Assembly (NCBI GenBank): GCA_028289425.1
Contig: JANQPL010000004.1
Span: 434,001 to 498,000 of the forward strand
DNA length: 64,000 nt
Direction of reading: 5' to 3'
Origin: Alphaproteobacteria bacterium
GTDB taxonomy: Bacteria; Pseudomonadota; Alphaproteobacteria; JANQMY01
The notes below the pieces were generated by a model. It was not told the DNA's origin, did not search any database, and worked only from the letters and a program-made list of their open reading frames with translations. Below, piece by piece: positions 28,233 through 40,457 of this stretch. The first letter of the stretch is position 1. The number at the start of each line of letters is the position of its first letter. A program made the position numbers and the translations under genes.

Positions 28233-29275
28233 TGCGCACGGCCGTCGTGCTGTTCAATCTGGGCGGGCCGGATTGTCCGGAAGCCGTTCAGCCCTTTTTG
28301 TTCAATTTGTTCTACGACCCCGCGATCATCCGGTTGCCGGGATTTCTGCGCTGGCCGTTGGGCCAGATCATTTCCCGCCGGCGGGCGCCGGTTGCACAAA
28401 AGATCTATGCTGAGCTGGGGGGACGCTCGCCGATCGGGGAGCTTACCGAGCAGCAGGCCCAAGCCCTTGAGAAGCGTCTCAACGGCAAAGACGAGCGCCA
28501 ATACCGGTGTTTTGTGGCCATGCGCTATTGGCATCCGCGGGCGGCACAGACGGCAGAAACCGTTAAGGCCTATGGGCCCGACCGGGTGTTGCTGCTGCCG
28601 CTTTATCCGCAATTCTCCACCACCACAACCGCGTCTTCCTTGAAAGAGTGGTATCAGGAGGCGGCAAAGCTCGGCCTAGACTCACCAACTTATTCCGTAT
28701 GCTGCTATCCTGGTCACGCACTGTTCGTGAAAGCTCATGCGGATTTGCTGCGCAAGACACTGGATCAATCGGAGAAGCCGTCGAACGTTCGCGTCCTATT
28801 TTCTGCCCACGGATTACCTAAACGGGTGGTGGAAGCGGGCGACCCCTATCAGAGCCAGGTGGAGTGGACGTGTGAGCAGGTGGTCAAAGCGCTTGGACCG
28901 TCCGACCTGGACTGGAAAGTGAGTTATCAAAGCCGTGTGGGGCCGCTTGATTGGATCGGCCCGTCGACGGAGGCCTGCATCATGGAGGCGGGGGCCGAGG
29001 GCAAGGATCTTGTCATCGTGCCGATCGCCTTCGTCTCGGAACATTCGGAGACGCTGGTGGAGCTCGATATCGAATACAAGGAATTGGCCGACCAGGCCGG
29101 CATATCGTCTTATACGCGGGTGCCCGCGCTTGGAACCCATGATGACTTTGTGGGTGCTCTGGCAGAGATTGTAGAGGCGACCTTGGAATCGAATTCGGAG
29201 ACTCAGAAAGCGGCGGGCTTTGAAGGATGTGCGGACATTCATCGCCAATGTCCGCTACTGACCAGTCTTGCCTAA
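28232..29275 (+). CDS. hemH: Ferrochelatase
   Basis: 347-residue enzyme that inserts Fe2+ into protoporphyrin IX. Marks are VLFNLGGPDCPEAVQPFLFNLFYDP at the N-terminus, LLPLYPQFSTTTTASSL, the catalytic His in LFSAHGLPKRVVEAGDPY, and the catalytic Glu region VPIAFVSEHSETLVELDIEY. The GTG start shares its first base with the hemE stop, so translation is coupled. It is followed by hemJ. Confidence 0.96.
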   Translation: MRTAVVLFNLGGPDCPEAVQPFLFNLFYDPAIIRLPGFLRWPLGQIISRRRAPVAQKIYAELGGRSPIGELTEQQAQALEKRLNGKDERQYRCFVAMRYWHPRAAQTAETVKAYGPDRVLLLPLYPQFSTTTTASSLKEWYQEAAKLGLDSPTYSVCCYPGHALFVKAHADLLRKTLDQSEKPSNVRVLFSAHGLPKRVVEAGDPYQSQVEWTCEQVVKALGPSDLDWKVSYQSRVGPLDWIGPSTEACIMEAGAEGKDLVIVPIAFVSEHSETLVELDIEYKELADQAGISSYTRVPALGTHDDFVGALAEIVEATLESNSETQKAAGFEGCADIHRQCPLLTSLA

Positions 29276-29289
29276 GGAGCGAAAAGTTC

Positions 29290-29736
29290 GTGGATCTACT
29301 GGCTGACTTCTATCTCACTCTCAAAGCGCTGCACATTATTTCCATCATCGCGTGGATGGCCGGCATGCTCTATTTGCCGCGGCTGTTTGTGTACCACGTG
29401 GACGCGCCGGTGGGCTCGGCCCAATCGGAAACCTTCAAAGTGATGGAGGAGCGCCTTCTACGCTACATCATGACCCCGGCCTTGATCGCCAGCTGGGTTT
29501 TCGGGCTGTTACTCAGCCTGATGCCCCATTTGGATGCCTGGTCATCGGGTTGGTTTCACGGGAAATTGTTTCTATTGCTTTTATTGAGCGGGATTCACGG
29601 TTTCTTTGCCAAACTGCGGAAAGATTTCCTTGCTGATCGAAATGAACGGCCGGCGCGGTTCTTCCGGATCATCAATGAAGTGCCGACCGTTCTGATGATT
29701 GGCATCGTGTTTTTGGCCATTCTGAAGCCGTTTTGA
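29290..29736 (+). CDS. hemJ: Protoporphyrinogen IX oxidase HemJ
   Basis: 148-residue inner-membrane protein (UPF0093) that oxidises protoporphyrinogen IX in bacteria lacking HemG/HemY. Four hydrophobic helices are visible. Conserved are LKALHIISIIAWMAGMLYLPRLFVYH, with the essential His near the N-terminus, MTPALIASWVFGL, WFHGKLFLLLLLSGIHG and FRIINEVPTVLMIGIV. GTG 29290 is chosen because AAGGAG (29274-29279) lies 10 bases upstream; the open frame before it overlaps hemH. hemE-hemH-hemJ form a haem operon. Confidence 0.94.
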   Translation: MDLLADFYLTLKALHIISIIAWMAGMLYLPRLFVYHVDAPVGSAQSETFKVMEERLLRYIMTPALIASWVFGLLLSLMPHLDAWSSGWFHGKLFLLLLLSGIHGFFAKLRKDFLADRNERPARFFRIINEVPTVLMIGIVFLAILKPF

Positions 29737-29758
29737 TCATTCCGCTGGTTTGCGCCCC

Positions 29759-29786
29759 TTGTTTGGCGTATCAAATCAGCTTATAT
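29759..29786 (+). promoter_or_regulatory. Candidate promoter of rho
   Basis: TTGTTT (29759-29764), a 16-base spacer and TTATAT (29781-29786), giving a leader of about 185 bases before rho. The 243-base gap 29737-29979 otherwise shows no coding frame. A long leader fits known autoregulation of rho in other bacteria, but no specific structure was identified. Confidence 0.4.
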
Positions 29787-29979
29787 GTGCACAAGGGTGT
29801 CAGAATACCTCTCTAATATGAGTTCTGCTCGTCCGGTCCGAGACCAGAGCCACTGACTATCTGCCAAACTTCATTCCTTTCATAATCCGCTTGGTCACCC
29901 GCGACCGGAATCGCAGACAAAGCGGCCTTATTTCAACCTCTTAACCCACATTAACGTTGCGATTACGAAGTCCAAGCCG

Positions 29980-31251
<1,272 letters not shown>

Positions 31252-31259
31252 AGCCGCTT

Positions 31260-31400
31260 TGGTTTTCTTTGAAACGCAAAAAGGTTCGAGATTCTTTGTT
31301 TTGCGCGTTTCCCCCGATAGATCTTGGGCGTTGAACCGGATTCCACCCATCCGGTCAAGCCGGAGGGCATGCTTCACCTGGAAACGCTATAGGGCGGCTG
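31260..31400. repeat. Palindromic region after rho
   Basis: Structured sequence between the convergent genes rho and the quinone oxidoreductase. GAAACGC (31271-31277) pairs with GCGTTTC (31305-31311), with A-rich and T-rich flanks that extend the stem. ACCGGAT and ATCCGGT form a second perfect 7-base stem within 31336-31356. GGAAACGCTATAG closes the region. It resembles a class of alphaproteobacterial dispersed repeats and may also terminate rho. Confidence 0.45.
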
Positions 31401-31415
31401 GTCTAGAAGGCTGTT

Positions 31416-32387
31416 CTAAGGAATGAGAACAGTTGCACCGGTGGTCCGGCGAGCTTCCAAATCCTTATGCGCTTGGGCCGCATCCTTCAGCGAATAGCGC
31501 TGATGAATATCAATCTTCACAATACCCTTTGAAATGACGTCAACCACGTCTCCGGCGGTTCTCGCCAGATCTTCCGCGGTGAAGGTGTAATTGAACAGGG
31601 TTGGGCGCGTGAGATAGAGCGATCCTTTTTGGGACAGGGTGCCCACATCGATCGGCGGAACGGGCCCCGACGCATTGCCGAAGGACACCATCAAACCGCG
31701 GGGCTGCAGACTGTCCAAAGATCCGTCGAGCGTGTCCTTACCCACCGAATCGTAAACCACCGGCACCCCTTTGCCGTCGGTGAGCTCCCGGACTTTGGCC
31801 GCCACATCCTCTTGCCGATAGAGAATTGTGTGGTGGCAACCGTGACTTTTGGCCAAGGCCGCCTTGTCATCACTGCCCACCGTGCCGATGACGGTGGCGC
31901 CCAAATGGCTCGCCCATTGGCACATAATGAGACCGACGCCACCGGCGGCCGCATGCACCAAAATCGTATCGCCGGATTTGACGTCATAGGTTTGCCGCAG
32001 CAAATATTGGGCGGTCATGCCTTTCAGCATCATCGCCGCAGCGACTTCGTCCGAAATGCTGTCCGGCACCTTGATCACCCGGTCGGCCCCCACATTGGCA
32101 GCCTGGCTGTAGGCGCCAAGGGGGCCGGTGCCATAAGCGACCCGGTCCCCTTCTGCGATTCCGGAAACATTGTCACCCTTCGCAACGACGGTGCCACAAG
32201 CTTCTAGGCCGATTCCCGTTGGCAAGGGGAGCGGATAGAGCCCGGAGCGGTGATAGACATCAATGTAATTGACGCCACAGGCCTGATGCCGAACTTGGAT
32301 TTCGCCCGGCCCGGGGGCCGGCAGGTCTATTTCCTGCCATTTCAGGACGTCGGGCGCGCCGGGCTCGGTGATGCGAAATCCATGCAT
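31416..32387 (-). CDS. Quinone oxidoreductase, zeta-crystallin type
   Basis: 323-residue MDR-superfamily NADPH:quinone oxidoreductase. The N-terminus (GAPDVLKWQEIDLPAPGPGEIQVRHQACGVNYIDVYHRSGLY) and the Rossmann segment AAAGGVGLIMCQWASHLGATVIGTVGSDDKAALA are characteristic. No zinc-ligand Cys cluster is present, as expected for this branch. It probably reduces quinones or alkenals in the cytosol. A dienelactone hydrolase-family gene lies immediately upstream on the same strand. Confidence 0.93.
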   Translation of the reverse strand: MHGFRITEPGAPDVLKWQEIDLPAPGPGEIQVRHQACGVNYIDVYHRSGLYPLPLPTGIGLEACGTVVAKGDNVSGIAEGDRVAYGTGPLGAYSQAANVGADRVIKVPDSISDEVAAAMMLKGMTAQYLLRQTYDVKSGDTILVHAAAGGVGLIMCQWASHLGATVIGTVGSDDKAALAKSHGCHHTILYRQEDVAAKVRELTDGKGVPVVYDSVGKDTLDGSLDSLQPRGLMVSFGNASGPVPPIDVGTLSQKGSLYLTRPTLFNYTFTAEDLARTAGDVVDVISKGIVKIDIHQRYSLKDAAQAHKDLEARRTTGATVLIP

Positions 32388-32405
32388 GATATCGACGCTC
32401 CCGGG

Positions 32406-33104
32406 TCAGCCCAAATGGGCTTTGAAGAAGTCGCTGGTACGCTGGTTGGCGAGATCGGCTGCGGCTTTGTCATAGTGCTCGCCGCCCACTCGGGCAAAAG
32501 CGTGGTCGTTGTCGTCATAGGTGTGAATGGTAACGTGGTTATTTGACGCCAAGCCGTCTTTCACCGCTTGCTGAGCCTCGGGTGGGACAAACTGATCCTT
32601 GGCAGCCACGTGCAGCATCAATGGCTGGGTGATGTTCTTCGACTCATCCAACTTCTCTTGGATGTTGACCCCATAGAAGCCAACCGACGCATCGGCGGAT
32701 GTGCGCGCTGCGGTGAGGTAGGCCAGCAAGCCGCCGAGACAATAGCCCACCGCGCCTATCTTGCCGCTGCAGCCGTCGAGCCCACGCAAATGCGCGATTG
32801 TGGCGTCAATGTCTTTGACACCCGCATCCACGTCGAATTTGCCGAAAAGGTCGAACGCCTTCTGCCATTCTTCCTGGCTTTGGTCGGTAAGCTGGATGCC
32901 CGGTTCGATGCGCCAAAATAGGTCGGGACACAAAGCCACATAACCTTGGGCGGCGAGACCATCTGCGATATCGCGCATGACTTTGTTGACGCCAAATATT
33001 TCTTGGATGACCACGACGCCGGGGCCGCTGCCGCTGGCGGGGATTGAAAGATATCCGGAAAAACTGCCGTCCGGTCCGTTGATGGAAATGTCCTGTCCGC
33101 TCAC
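32406..33104 (-). CDS. Dienelactone hydrolase family protein
   Basis: 232-residue alpha/beta hydrolase. The catalytic triad is visible as Cys122 (AVGYCLGGLLAY), Asp170 (VAAKDQFVPP) and His201 (DNDHAFARVGG), matching dienelactone hydrolase spacing. FGVNKVMRDIADGLAAQGYVALCPDLFWR is also conserved. GTG 33104 is chosen because AGGAGG lies 5 bases before it; the longer open frame upstream has no family similarity. The natural substrate is unknown; it may work with the adjacent quinone oxidoreductase. Confidence 0.92.
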   Translation of the reverse strand: MSGQDISINGPDGSFSGYLSIPASGSGPGVVVIQEIFGVNKVMRDIADGLAAQGYVALCPDLFWRIEPGIQLTDQSQEEWQKAFDLFGKFDVDAGVKDIDATIAHLRGLDGCSGKIGAVGYCLGGLLAYLTAARTSADASVGFYGVNIQEKLDESKNITQPLMLHVAAKDQFVPPEAQQAVKDGLASNNHVTIHTYDDNDHAFARVGGEHYDKAAADLANQRTSDFFKAHLG

Positions 33105-33180
33105 TTGGCCCTCCTGTGTTGAGCTGGGTAAAGTTTGGTTAACCGTAATTCGGTGGATGCCAAAAGAAAACCGGCAATCA

Positions 33181-35226
<2,046 letters not shown>

Positions 35227-35329
35227 AGGGCTTATATAGGGCGTTCGAAGGTCGATGTTATCCGTAATGGATGCCCTGGCATGGGGCGCCGCGGAGGACA
35301 GATACTGAGGCTTGAAAGGAGCCGTGTCT

Positions 35330-35632
35330 ATGAAGATCAAAGTCGAGGTGGATTTGACGCCCATTGAAGCACGGCGCTTGTTGGGGCTCCCCGACGTGGA
35401 GCCCATACAAGAAGCCATGATGAACGGATTGATGGAGCAATTTCAGTCTGCCCGGGGCATGTTGGATCCGGAAGCGCTAATCAACTTCTTTGGTCCCATG
35501 GGCGCACAAGGCCTGGAGCAATTGCAGAAGGTTTTGTGGAGTGCCGCTAGAACGGCGATCGACCCAGGAAAGAAGAGCACCAAGAGCACCACCCGGAAAC
35601 GCACGAAACGGACCGCCGCGAAACAGGACTAG
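35330..35632 (+). CDS. Small DUF6489-like protein
   Basis: 100 residues starting MKIKVEVDLTPIEARRLLGLPDVEPIQEAMM, a pattern I recall for DUF6489 in Alphaproteobacteria. The middle is amphipathic helical (MDPEALINFFGPMG-like segment MLDPEALINFFGP), and the C-terminus is a strongly basic tail rich in Lys/Arg/Thr. The ATG at 35330 is preferred over an upstream start at 35312 that lacks similarity. It lies 12 bases before mnmE. Function unknown; the basic tail suggests nucleic-acid or membrane-surface binding, which is inference. Confidence 0.82.
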   Translation: MKIKVEVDLTPIEARRLLGLPDVEPIQEAMMNGLMEQFQSARGMLDPEALINFFGPMGAQGLEQLQKVLWSAARTAIDPGKKSTKSTTRKRTKRTAAKQD

Positions 35633-35644
35633 GCGGACGGACAC

Positions 35645-36976
35645 GTGGATACCATTGCGGCATTGTCCAGCGGAGCGGTTCCTTCCGGCGTGGCGGTGAT
35701 TCGCGTGTCGGGTCCCCGGGCGAAAGCGGCCGTGGAAGCCCTGACCGGTAGGGCACCCCCCAAACCCGGCAAGGTGAGCTTGAGGGTTTTTCGCAAGGGC
35801 GGCGAGCCGTTGGATAAAGGCCTCTTAGTGTGGTTTGCGTCCCCCAAAAGTTTCACCGGCGAAGACGTGGCGGAGTTCCAAACTCATGGGGGGCGGGCTG
35901 TCGTGGATGGTGTATTGGCGGCGTTGTCCGAGATTGAAGGCGTCCGGTTTGCAGAAGCGGGTGAGTTTTCCAAACAGGCGTTTTTGAATGGCCGCCTTGA
36001 CCTGACCGAAGTGGAAGGCCTCGCCGACCTTGTCAATGCGGAGACGTCGCTTCAGCGCCGCCAAGCTCTCGCCCAGATGAGTGGTGCTCTGGCCGAGCTT
36101 TACGAGTCCTGGCGTGGGCGCCTCATCCGGGCATTGGGTTTTGTGGAGGCTGAGATCGATTTTTCCGATGAGGACCTGCCGGACGGTCTTACAGGCGAAA
36201 CGGTGCCTGTCATCTCTAAACTTATCGAGGAGGTTCGGGGTCATCTTGAGGGGGCTCACCTGGGCGAGCGTTTAAGAGACGGGTTTCGGGTGGCCATTTA
36301 CGGTGCCCCGAATGTGGGAAAGTCGAGCCTGCTCAATCGGCTGGCGGAACGCGACGTGGCCATCGTATCGGAGCAGCCGGGCACCACCCGGGACTTTTTG
36401 GAAGTGCATCTCAATCTGGGTGGCGTGCCGGTGACGGTGGTGGATACGGCCGGCTTGAGATCGGCTGAAGACGAGATCGAACGCATTGGGGTGGCTCGTG
36501 GATTGGTTCAGGCCAGTGAGGCGGATCTTCGTTTGTTGGTCATGGAGGCAGGCGCCGGTGATCCGGTTGATCTCTACGAAACGGCGCGGCCCCATGTGGT
36601 GGCTCTGAATAAGTCAGACCTGATGGCTGGATCTCCTCCGGCCACCCAAAAGGAGCTGGCGGACCTCCCGAGCTTTCTCATCTCAGCGAAGGAAGGGACC
36701 GGTATCGGCGACCTCCTTGACTTCATCAGCAAACGATTTCGGGAAAGAGTTGAGGCAGCGCCGGCGGTGGTGCCGACGAGGATTCGGCATCGGGAGATAT
36801 TGACGCGATATGAGTTCGCCTTGCAACGGGCCTTGAAAGTGGTGGACAAGGAGTCGCCGGATCTTTTGGCGGAGGAACTTCGACAGGCCATGTGGGCTCT
36901 GGGGGAAATAACGGGCCGCGCCGGCGTGGAGGACATGTTGGACGTGGTTTTTAAGGATTTCTGTATAGGAAAATAG
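35645..36976 (+). CDS. mnmE: tRNA-5-carboxymethylaminomethyl-2-thiouridine synthesis GTPase MnmE
   Basis: 443-residue GTPase that, with MnmG, modifies U34 of certain tRNAs. N-terminal domain DTIAALSSGAVPSGVAVIRVSGP with FTGEDVAEFQTHGG, then a helical domain. The embedded G domain has GAPNVGKSSLLN, GTTRDF, DTAGLR and NKSDL. The C-terminal CIGK carries the essential Cys. GTG start. The stop codon is immediately followed by a parS site and then mnmG. Confidence 0.97.
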   Translation: MDTIAALSSGAVPSGVAVIRVSGPRAKAAVEALTGRAPPKPGKVSLRVFRKGGEPLDKGLLVWFASPKSFTGEDVAEFQTHGGRAVVDGVLAALSEIEGVRFAEAGEFSKQAFLNGRLDLTEVEGLADLVNAETSLQRRQALAQMSGALAELYESWRGRLIRALGFVEAEIDFSDEDLPDGLTGETVPVISKLIEEVRGHLEGAHLGERLRDGFRVAIYGAPNVGKSSLLNRLAERDVAIVSEQPGTTRDFLEVHLNLGGVPVTVVDTAGLRSAEDEIERIGVARGLVQASEADLRLLVMEAGAGDPVDLYETARPHVVALNKSDLMAGSPPATQKELADLPSFLISAKEGTGIGDLLDFISKRFRERVEAAPAVVPTRIRHREILTRYEFALQRALKVVDKESPDLLAEELRQAMWALGEITGRAGVEDMLDVVFKDFCIGK

Positions 36977-36992
36977 TGTTTCACGTGAAACA
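36977..36992. promoter_or_regulatory. parS centromere site 1 (perfect)
   Basis: TGTTTCACGTGAAACA, the exact 16-base consensus palindrome bound by chromosomal ParB. It begins at the base after the mnmE stop codon, in the mnmE-mnmG gap. parAB lies 2.5 kb downstream. Confidence 0.95.
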
Positions 36993-37047
36993 TCGGTGAT
37001 AGAAGACCGGCACCGAGCGACGCCGCTAGTTGGGTCGGGAAGGAAGA

Positions 37048-38913
37048 ATGAGCACGCAATTTGACGTCATTGTTGTGGGAGGAGGCCATGCCGGCTGCGA
37101 GGCAGCGGCGGCCGCTGCACGCATGGGGGCCAACACGCTCTTAATCACCCATAAGATCGAGACCATTGGGGAAATGTCCTGCAACCCGGCCATTGGTGGT
37201 CTGGGAAAAGGCCATCTTGTCCGGGAGATCGATGCTTTGGATGGGGTGATGGGGCGTGTGATTGATAAGGCCGGGATCCAGTTTCGTGTCCTCAATCGCC
37301 GAAAGGGGCCGGCCGTCAGAGGGCCTCGCGCCCAGGCCGATCGCAAACTATACCGGAACCACATGCAGTCCGCCTTGTCGGAGGTGGCCGGGCTGACGAT
37401 TTTAGCGGACAGTGTTGAGGACATTGACGTCACTCTTGGCCGGGTGTCCGGCGTGGTCGGGGGCAGCGGGACGGTCTATCGGGCGCCGGCGGTTGTCATC
37501 ACCACGGGAACATTTCTTCGGGGTGTCATCCATATCGGTGATCGCCAGATCAAGGCCGGTCGGGTTGGTGAAGCGCCGGCGGTGGCCTTGTCGGAGCGTC
37601 TGTATTCGTTGGGATTGACTATGGGCCGGTTGAAGACCGGGACACCGCCCCGTTTGGACGGGCGTACCATCGATTGGTCGGGTTTGGTTCGGCAGCCGGG
37701 GGACAATCCTCCAGAACCATTTTCTTTCTTGACGGAGCGGATTGAAACGCGCCAAGTGGACTGTTTTATCACAAAGACGACCCCGGCGACCCATGAGATC
37801 ATCAAGGCGAATTTGGATCGAGCGCCAATCTATTCCGGGCAGATTGAGGGGACCGGCCCCCGATATTGCCCGTCGATCGAAGACAAAGTCGTTCGCTTTG
37901 AGGAGAAGCCCGGCCACCAGATATTTTTGGAACCGGAGGGACTAGACGATTACACGGTTTATCCGAACGGGATTTCGACCTCGCTTCCCGAGGAGGTCCA
38001 ATACGACTTCCTGCGGACAATCCCCGGGTTGGAGAAGGCGAACATCATTCGCCCGGGATATGCCATCGAGTATGATTACATCGATCCGCGAGAGCTGACG
38101 CCGGGCCTCGAAGTGAAGCGATTGGAGGGGTTGTTCTTGGCGGGTCAGATCAACGGAACAACGGGCTACGAAGAAGCAGGGGCTCAAGGGTTGGTCGCGG
38201 GTTTGAATGCCGCCCGATTCGCTGCCGGTCAAGACGCGGTCATTTTGTCCCGGTCGGAAAGCTATGTCGGCGTGATGATCGATGATCTGGTGACCCGGGG
38301 CGTGGCGGAGCCCTATCGCATGTTCACATCACGTGCCGAATACCGTTTGACCCTTCGGGCCGATAATGCCGACCAAAGACTCACGGAACGTGGGATTGCA
38401 CTTGGCTGTGTTGGGCGTCAGCGGGCGGAGGCATACGCCGGCAAAAAAGAGGCTCTCGGCCAAGGGCGTCAGTGGATCGGGTCGTTTTCCATAACACCGG
38501 CCGCCGCAAAGAAGGCGGGATTGAATGTGAATCAGGACGGGGTTCGGCGTTCCGGCATGGACCTCCTCTCTTATCCCGATATTTCGTTCGATGATCTTTG
38601 CCGGCTGGAACCGGGTCTTAACGCGATCCCGAATTTCGTTCGGGAGCAGTTGGAGATTGACGCCCGATATGCGGGTTATCTGGGCCGGCAACAGCGGGAT
38701 ATCGATGTGGTTCAGCGGGACGAGAATGTGCGTTTGGGCGACCGGGTGGATTATGGGTCGATTTCCGGTCTGTCCAATGAGATTCGGCACAAACTGGAAC
38801 TGATTCGCCCGGAAACCCTCGGCCAAGCCGGCCGGATCGATGGCATGACCCCAGCGGCGTTGGCTTTGGTCTTAGCCCATGTGAAGAACGGAAAAGCACG
38901 AAAATCCGCGTAA
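37048..38913 (+). CDS. mnmG: tRNA uridine-5-carboxymethylaminomethyl modification enzyme MnmG
   Basis: 621-residue FAD protein, partner of MnmE in U34 modification. FAD-binding [17 protein letters not shown] near the N-terminus, then [49 protein letters not shown]-type segment [15 protein letters not shown], and [17 protein letters not shown]. The C-terminal helical domain ends with [18 protein letters not shown] 37048 has GGAAGGA just upstream; an in-frame TTG at 37030 is unlikely. Confidence 0.98.
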   Translation: MSTQFDVIVVGGGHAGCEAAAAAARMGANTLLITHKIETIGEMSCNPAIGGLGKGHLVREIDALDGVMGRVIDKAGIQFRVLNRRKGPAVRGPRAQADRKLYRNHMQSALSEVAGLTILADSVEDIDVTLGRVSGVVGGSGTVYRAPAVVITTGTFLRGVIHIGDRQIKAGRVGEAPAVALSERLYSLGLTMGRLKTGTPPRLDGRTIDWSGLVRQPGDNPPEPFSFLTERIETRQVDCFITKTTPATHEIIKANLDRAPIYSGQIEGTGPRYCPSIEDKVVRFEEKPGHQIFLEPEGLDDYTVYPNGISTSLPEEVQYDFLRTIPGLEKANIIRPGYAIEYDYIDPRELTPGLEVKRLEGLFLAGQINGTTGYEEAGAQGLVAGLNAARFAAGQDAVILSRSESYVGVMIDDLVTRGVAEPYRMFTSRAEYRLTLRADNADQRLTERGIALGCVGRQRAEAYAGKKEALGQGRQWIGSFSITPAAAKKAGLNVNQDGVRRSGMDLLSYPDISFDDLCRLEPGLNAIPNFVREQLEIDARYAGYLGRQQRDIDVVQRDENVRLGDRVDYGSISGLSNEIRHKLELIRPETLGQAGRIDGMTPAALALVLAHVKNGKARKSA

Positions 38914-38932
38914 CGAAAAGGGCAAGCTTGCC

Positions 38933-39556
38933 GTGACCTATGGGCCGGAGCAACTGCGACGGGATCTGGATGTTTCACGTGAAACAATCGAACGCCTCGA
39001 AAAGTTTCGCGCCCTTCTGGCCAAATGGCAGAAATCCAAGAATCTAGTGGCCGCCTCTACTCTAGAGGACTTCTGGCATCGACACATTCTAGACTCAGGC
39101 CAACTGATTCGCAGTGTGCCCGGGTGGACAAACGGTTCGTGGATTGATTTCGGCTCTGGGGCCGGATTCCCGGGCCTTGTCATGTCAATTCTAAGGCCTG
39201 CAGACGCCCTCCCAATCCATCTTGTGGAAAGTAATCGGAAAAAGTGTCAGTTCCTTAAGGAGGTGTCGCGTATATGTTCTGCCAATGTCACCATAGTCAA
39301 TGATCGCATAGAGAATGTGAGCACCTTGAAGGCGGATATTGTGTCTGCACGCGCCTGTGCCCCCTTGCCGCTATTGTTGGAGTGGGCGGTGCCTTGCCTG
39401 AACAATGACGGTGTTTGTGCATTTCTCAAGGGACAAGATGTTGAGGAAGAATTGACCGAAGCCCATAAATATTGGAATATGCGCGTCGAAGAAATACCCA
39501 GCCTATCCCATGACCACGGAAAAGTTCTGTTGATAGGAGATGTCCAGCGTGTCTGA
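38933..39556 (+). CDS. rsmG: 16S rRNA (guanine527-N7)-methyltransferase RsmG
   Basis: 207-residue SAM-dependent methyltransferase acting on 16S rRNA G527. SAM loop IDFGSGAGFPGLVMSIL and VESNRKKCQFLKEVSR are characteristic. GTG start at 38933. Codons for DVSRET (38970-38987) contain a perfect parS site, so this stretch is constrained both as protein and as centromere. The 3' end overlaps the parA translation-start region. Confidence 0.96.
   Translation: MTYGPEQLRRDLDVSRETIERLEKFRALLAKWQKSKNLVAASTLEDFWHRHILDSGQLIRSVPGWTNGSWIDFGSGAGFPGLVMSILRPADALPIHLVESNRKKCQFLKEVSRICSANVTIVNDRIENVSTLKADIVSARACAPLPLLLEWAVPCLNNDGVCAFLKGQDVEEELTEAHKYWNMRVEEIPSLSHDHGKVLLIGDVQRV
38971..38986. promoter_or_regulatory. 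parS centromere site 2 (perfect), inside rsmG
   Basis: Second exact TGTTTCACGTGAAACA, within rsmG codons for VSRET. It is 1,994 bases from site 1 and about 570 bases before parA. A coding-embedded parS in rsmG is a known feature of several bacteria. Confidence 0.95.
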
Positions 39557-40457
39557 AAGCGCCGTCGCCTTTGTTGCTCCCCCGGAAGCGGCCCGCCGCA
39601 AGACCCGAGTGATCGTTGTCGCCAACCAGAAGGGTGGGGTTGGCAAAACGACAACCGCCATCAATCTGGGGACAGCCCTGGCCGCGGTCGGCGAAAAAGT
39701 CATGGTGATCGATCTGGATCCCCAGGGCAATGCAAGCACCGGATTGGGGATCGATCAGGCCAGTCGGGGTGTCTCGTCCTACCACGTTCTGATGGGGGAC
39801 AACCCGATGGGTGACGCTGTTACCCCAACAAGAATTCCGGGACTTTTCGTGATTCCGTCCACCGTGGATCTTTCCGGGGCAGAGCTCGAGTTGATCGATT
39901 TCGATCGCCGTGCGCACCGGCTGCTGGATGCGCTGGAAACGTTCCTGGATGGGCCCGCCCCCATACATAAATTCGATCCCAGAGACACGGACGAAAGGCC
40001 ACTGGACTATATTCTCATAGACTGCCCGCCTTCACTGGGCCTGCTGACCATTAATGCCATGACCGCCGCCCAGTCGATACTCGTTCCCTTGCAATGCGAG
40101 TTCTTTGCGTTGGAAGGCCTTACCCAATTGGTCCACACCGTGAAGCGGGTTCAGGCCAACCTGAATCCGGATCTAGAAATCCAGGGTGTGGTTCTCACCA
40201 TGTTCGACCAACGGAACAAACTTTCGGATCAGGTGGCGGCGGATGTGCGTGGGTCTCCCTTGGGCGAGAAGGTATACCGAACGGTCATTCCAAGGAATGT
40301 GCGGGTATCGGAAGCGCCCTCCCATGGCAAGCCGGCGCTTCTCTATGACTACCGGTGCGCCGGCAGTCAGGCCTATATCCGGCTCGCCAGTGAAATCATC
40401 CAGAAAGAAAGAGCGGCCCAGGCCTCAATGCCCGGTCGGTCGGTCCATCAAACATGA
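39549..40457 (+). CDS. parA: Chromosome partitioning ATPase ParA
   Basis: 302-residue deviant-Walker ATPase that moves ParB-parS complexes. Walker A KGGVGKTT at 28-35, VIDLDPQGNASTGLG, and IDCPPSLGLLTINAM are intact. GTG 39549 is chosen because AGGAG (39535-39539) lies 9 bases upstream; the in-frame ATG at 39540 would directly touch that site. The start lies inside the 3' end of rsmG and the stop overlaps parB (ATGA). Confidence 0.96.
   Translation: MSESAVAFVAPPEAARRKTRVIVVANQKGGVGKTTTAINLGTALAAVGEKVMVIDLDPQGNASTGLGIDQASRGVSSYHVLMGDNPMGDAVTPTRIPGLFVIPSTVDLSGAELELIDFDRRAHRLLDALETFLDGPAPIHKFDPRDTDERPLDYILIDCPPSLGLLTINAMTAAQSILVPLQCEFFALEGLTQLVHTVKRVQANLNPDLEIQGVVLTMFDQRNKLSDQVAADVRGSPLGEKVYRTVIPRNVRVSEAPSHGKPALLYDYRCAGSQAYIRLASEIIQKERAAQASMPGRSVHQT

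Noticed and set aside
29737-29979. Alternative replication origin upstream of rho
   Set aside because: No DnaA-box-like sequences were seen, and synteny favours the ppsR-hemE gap.
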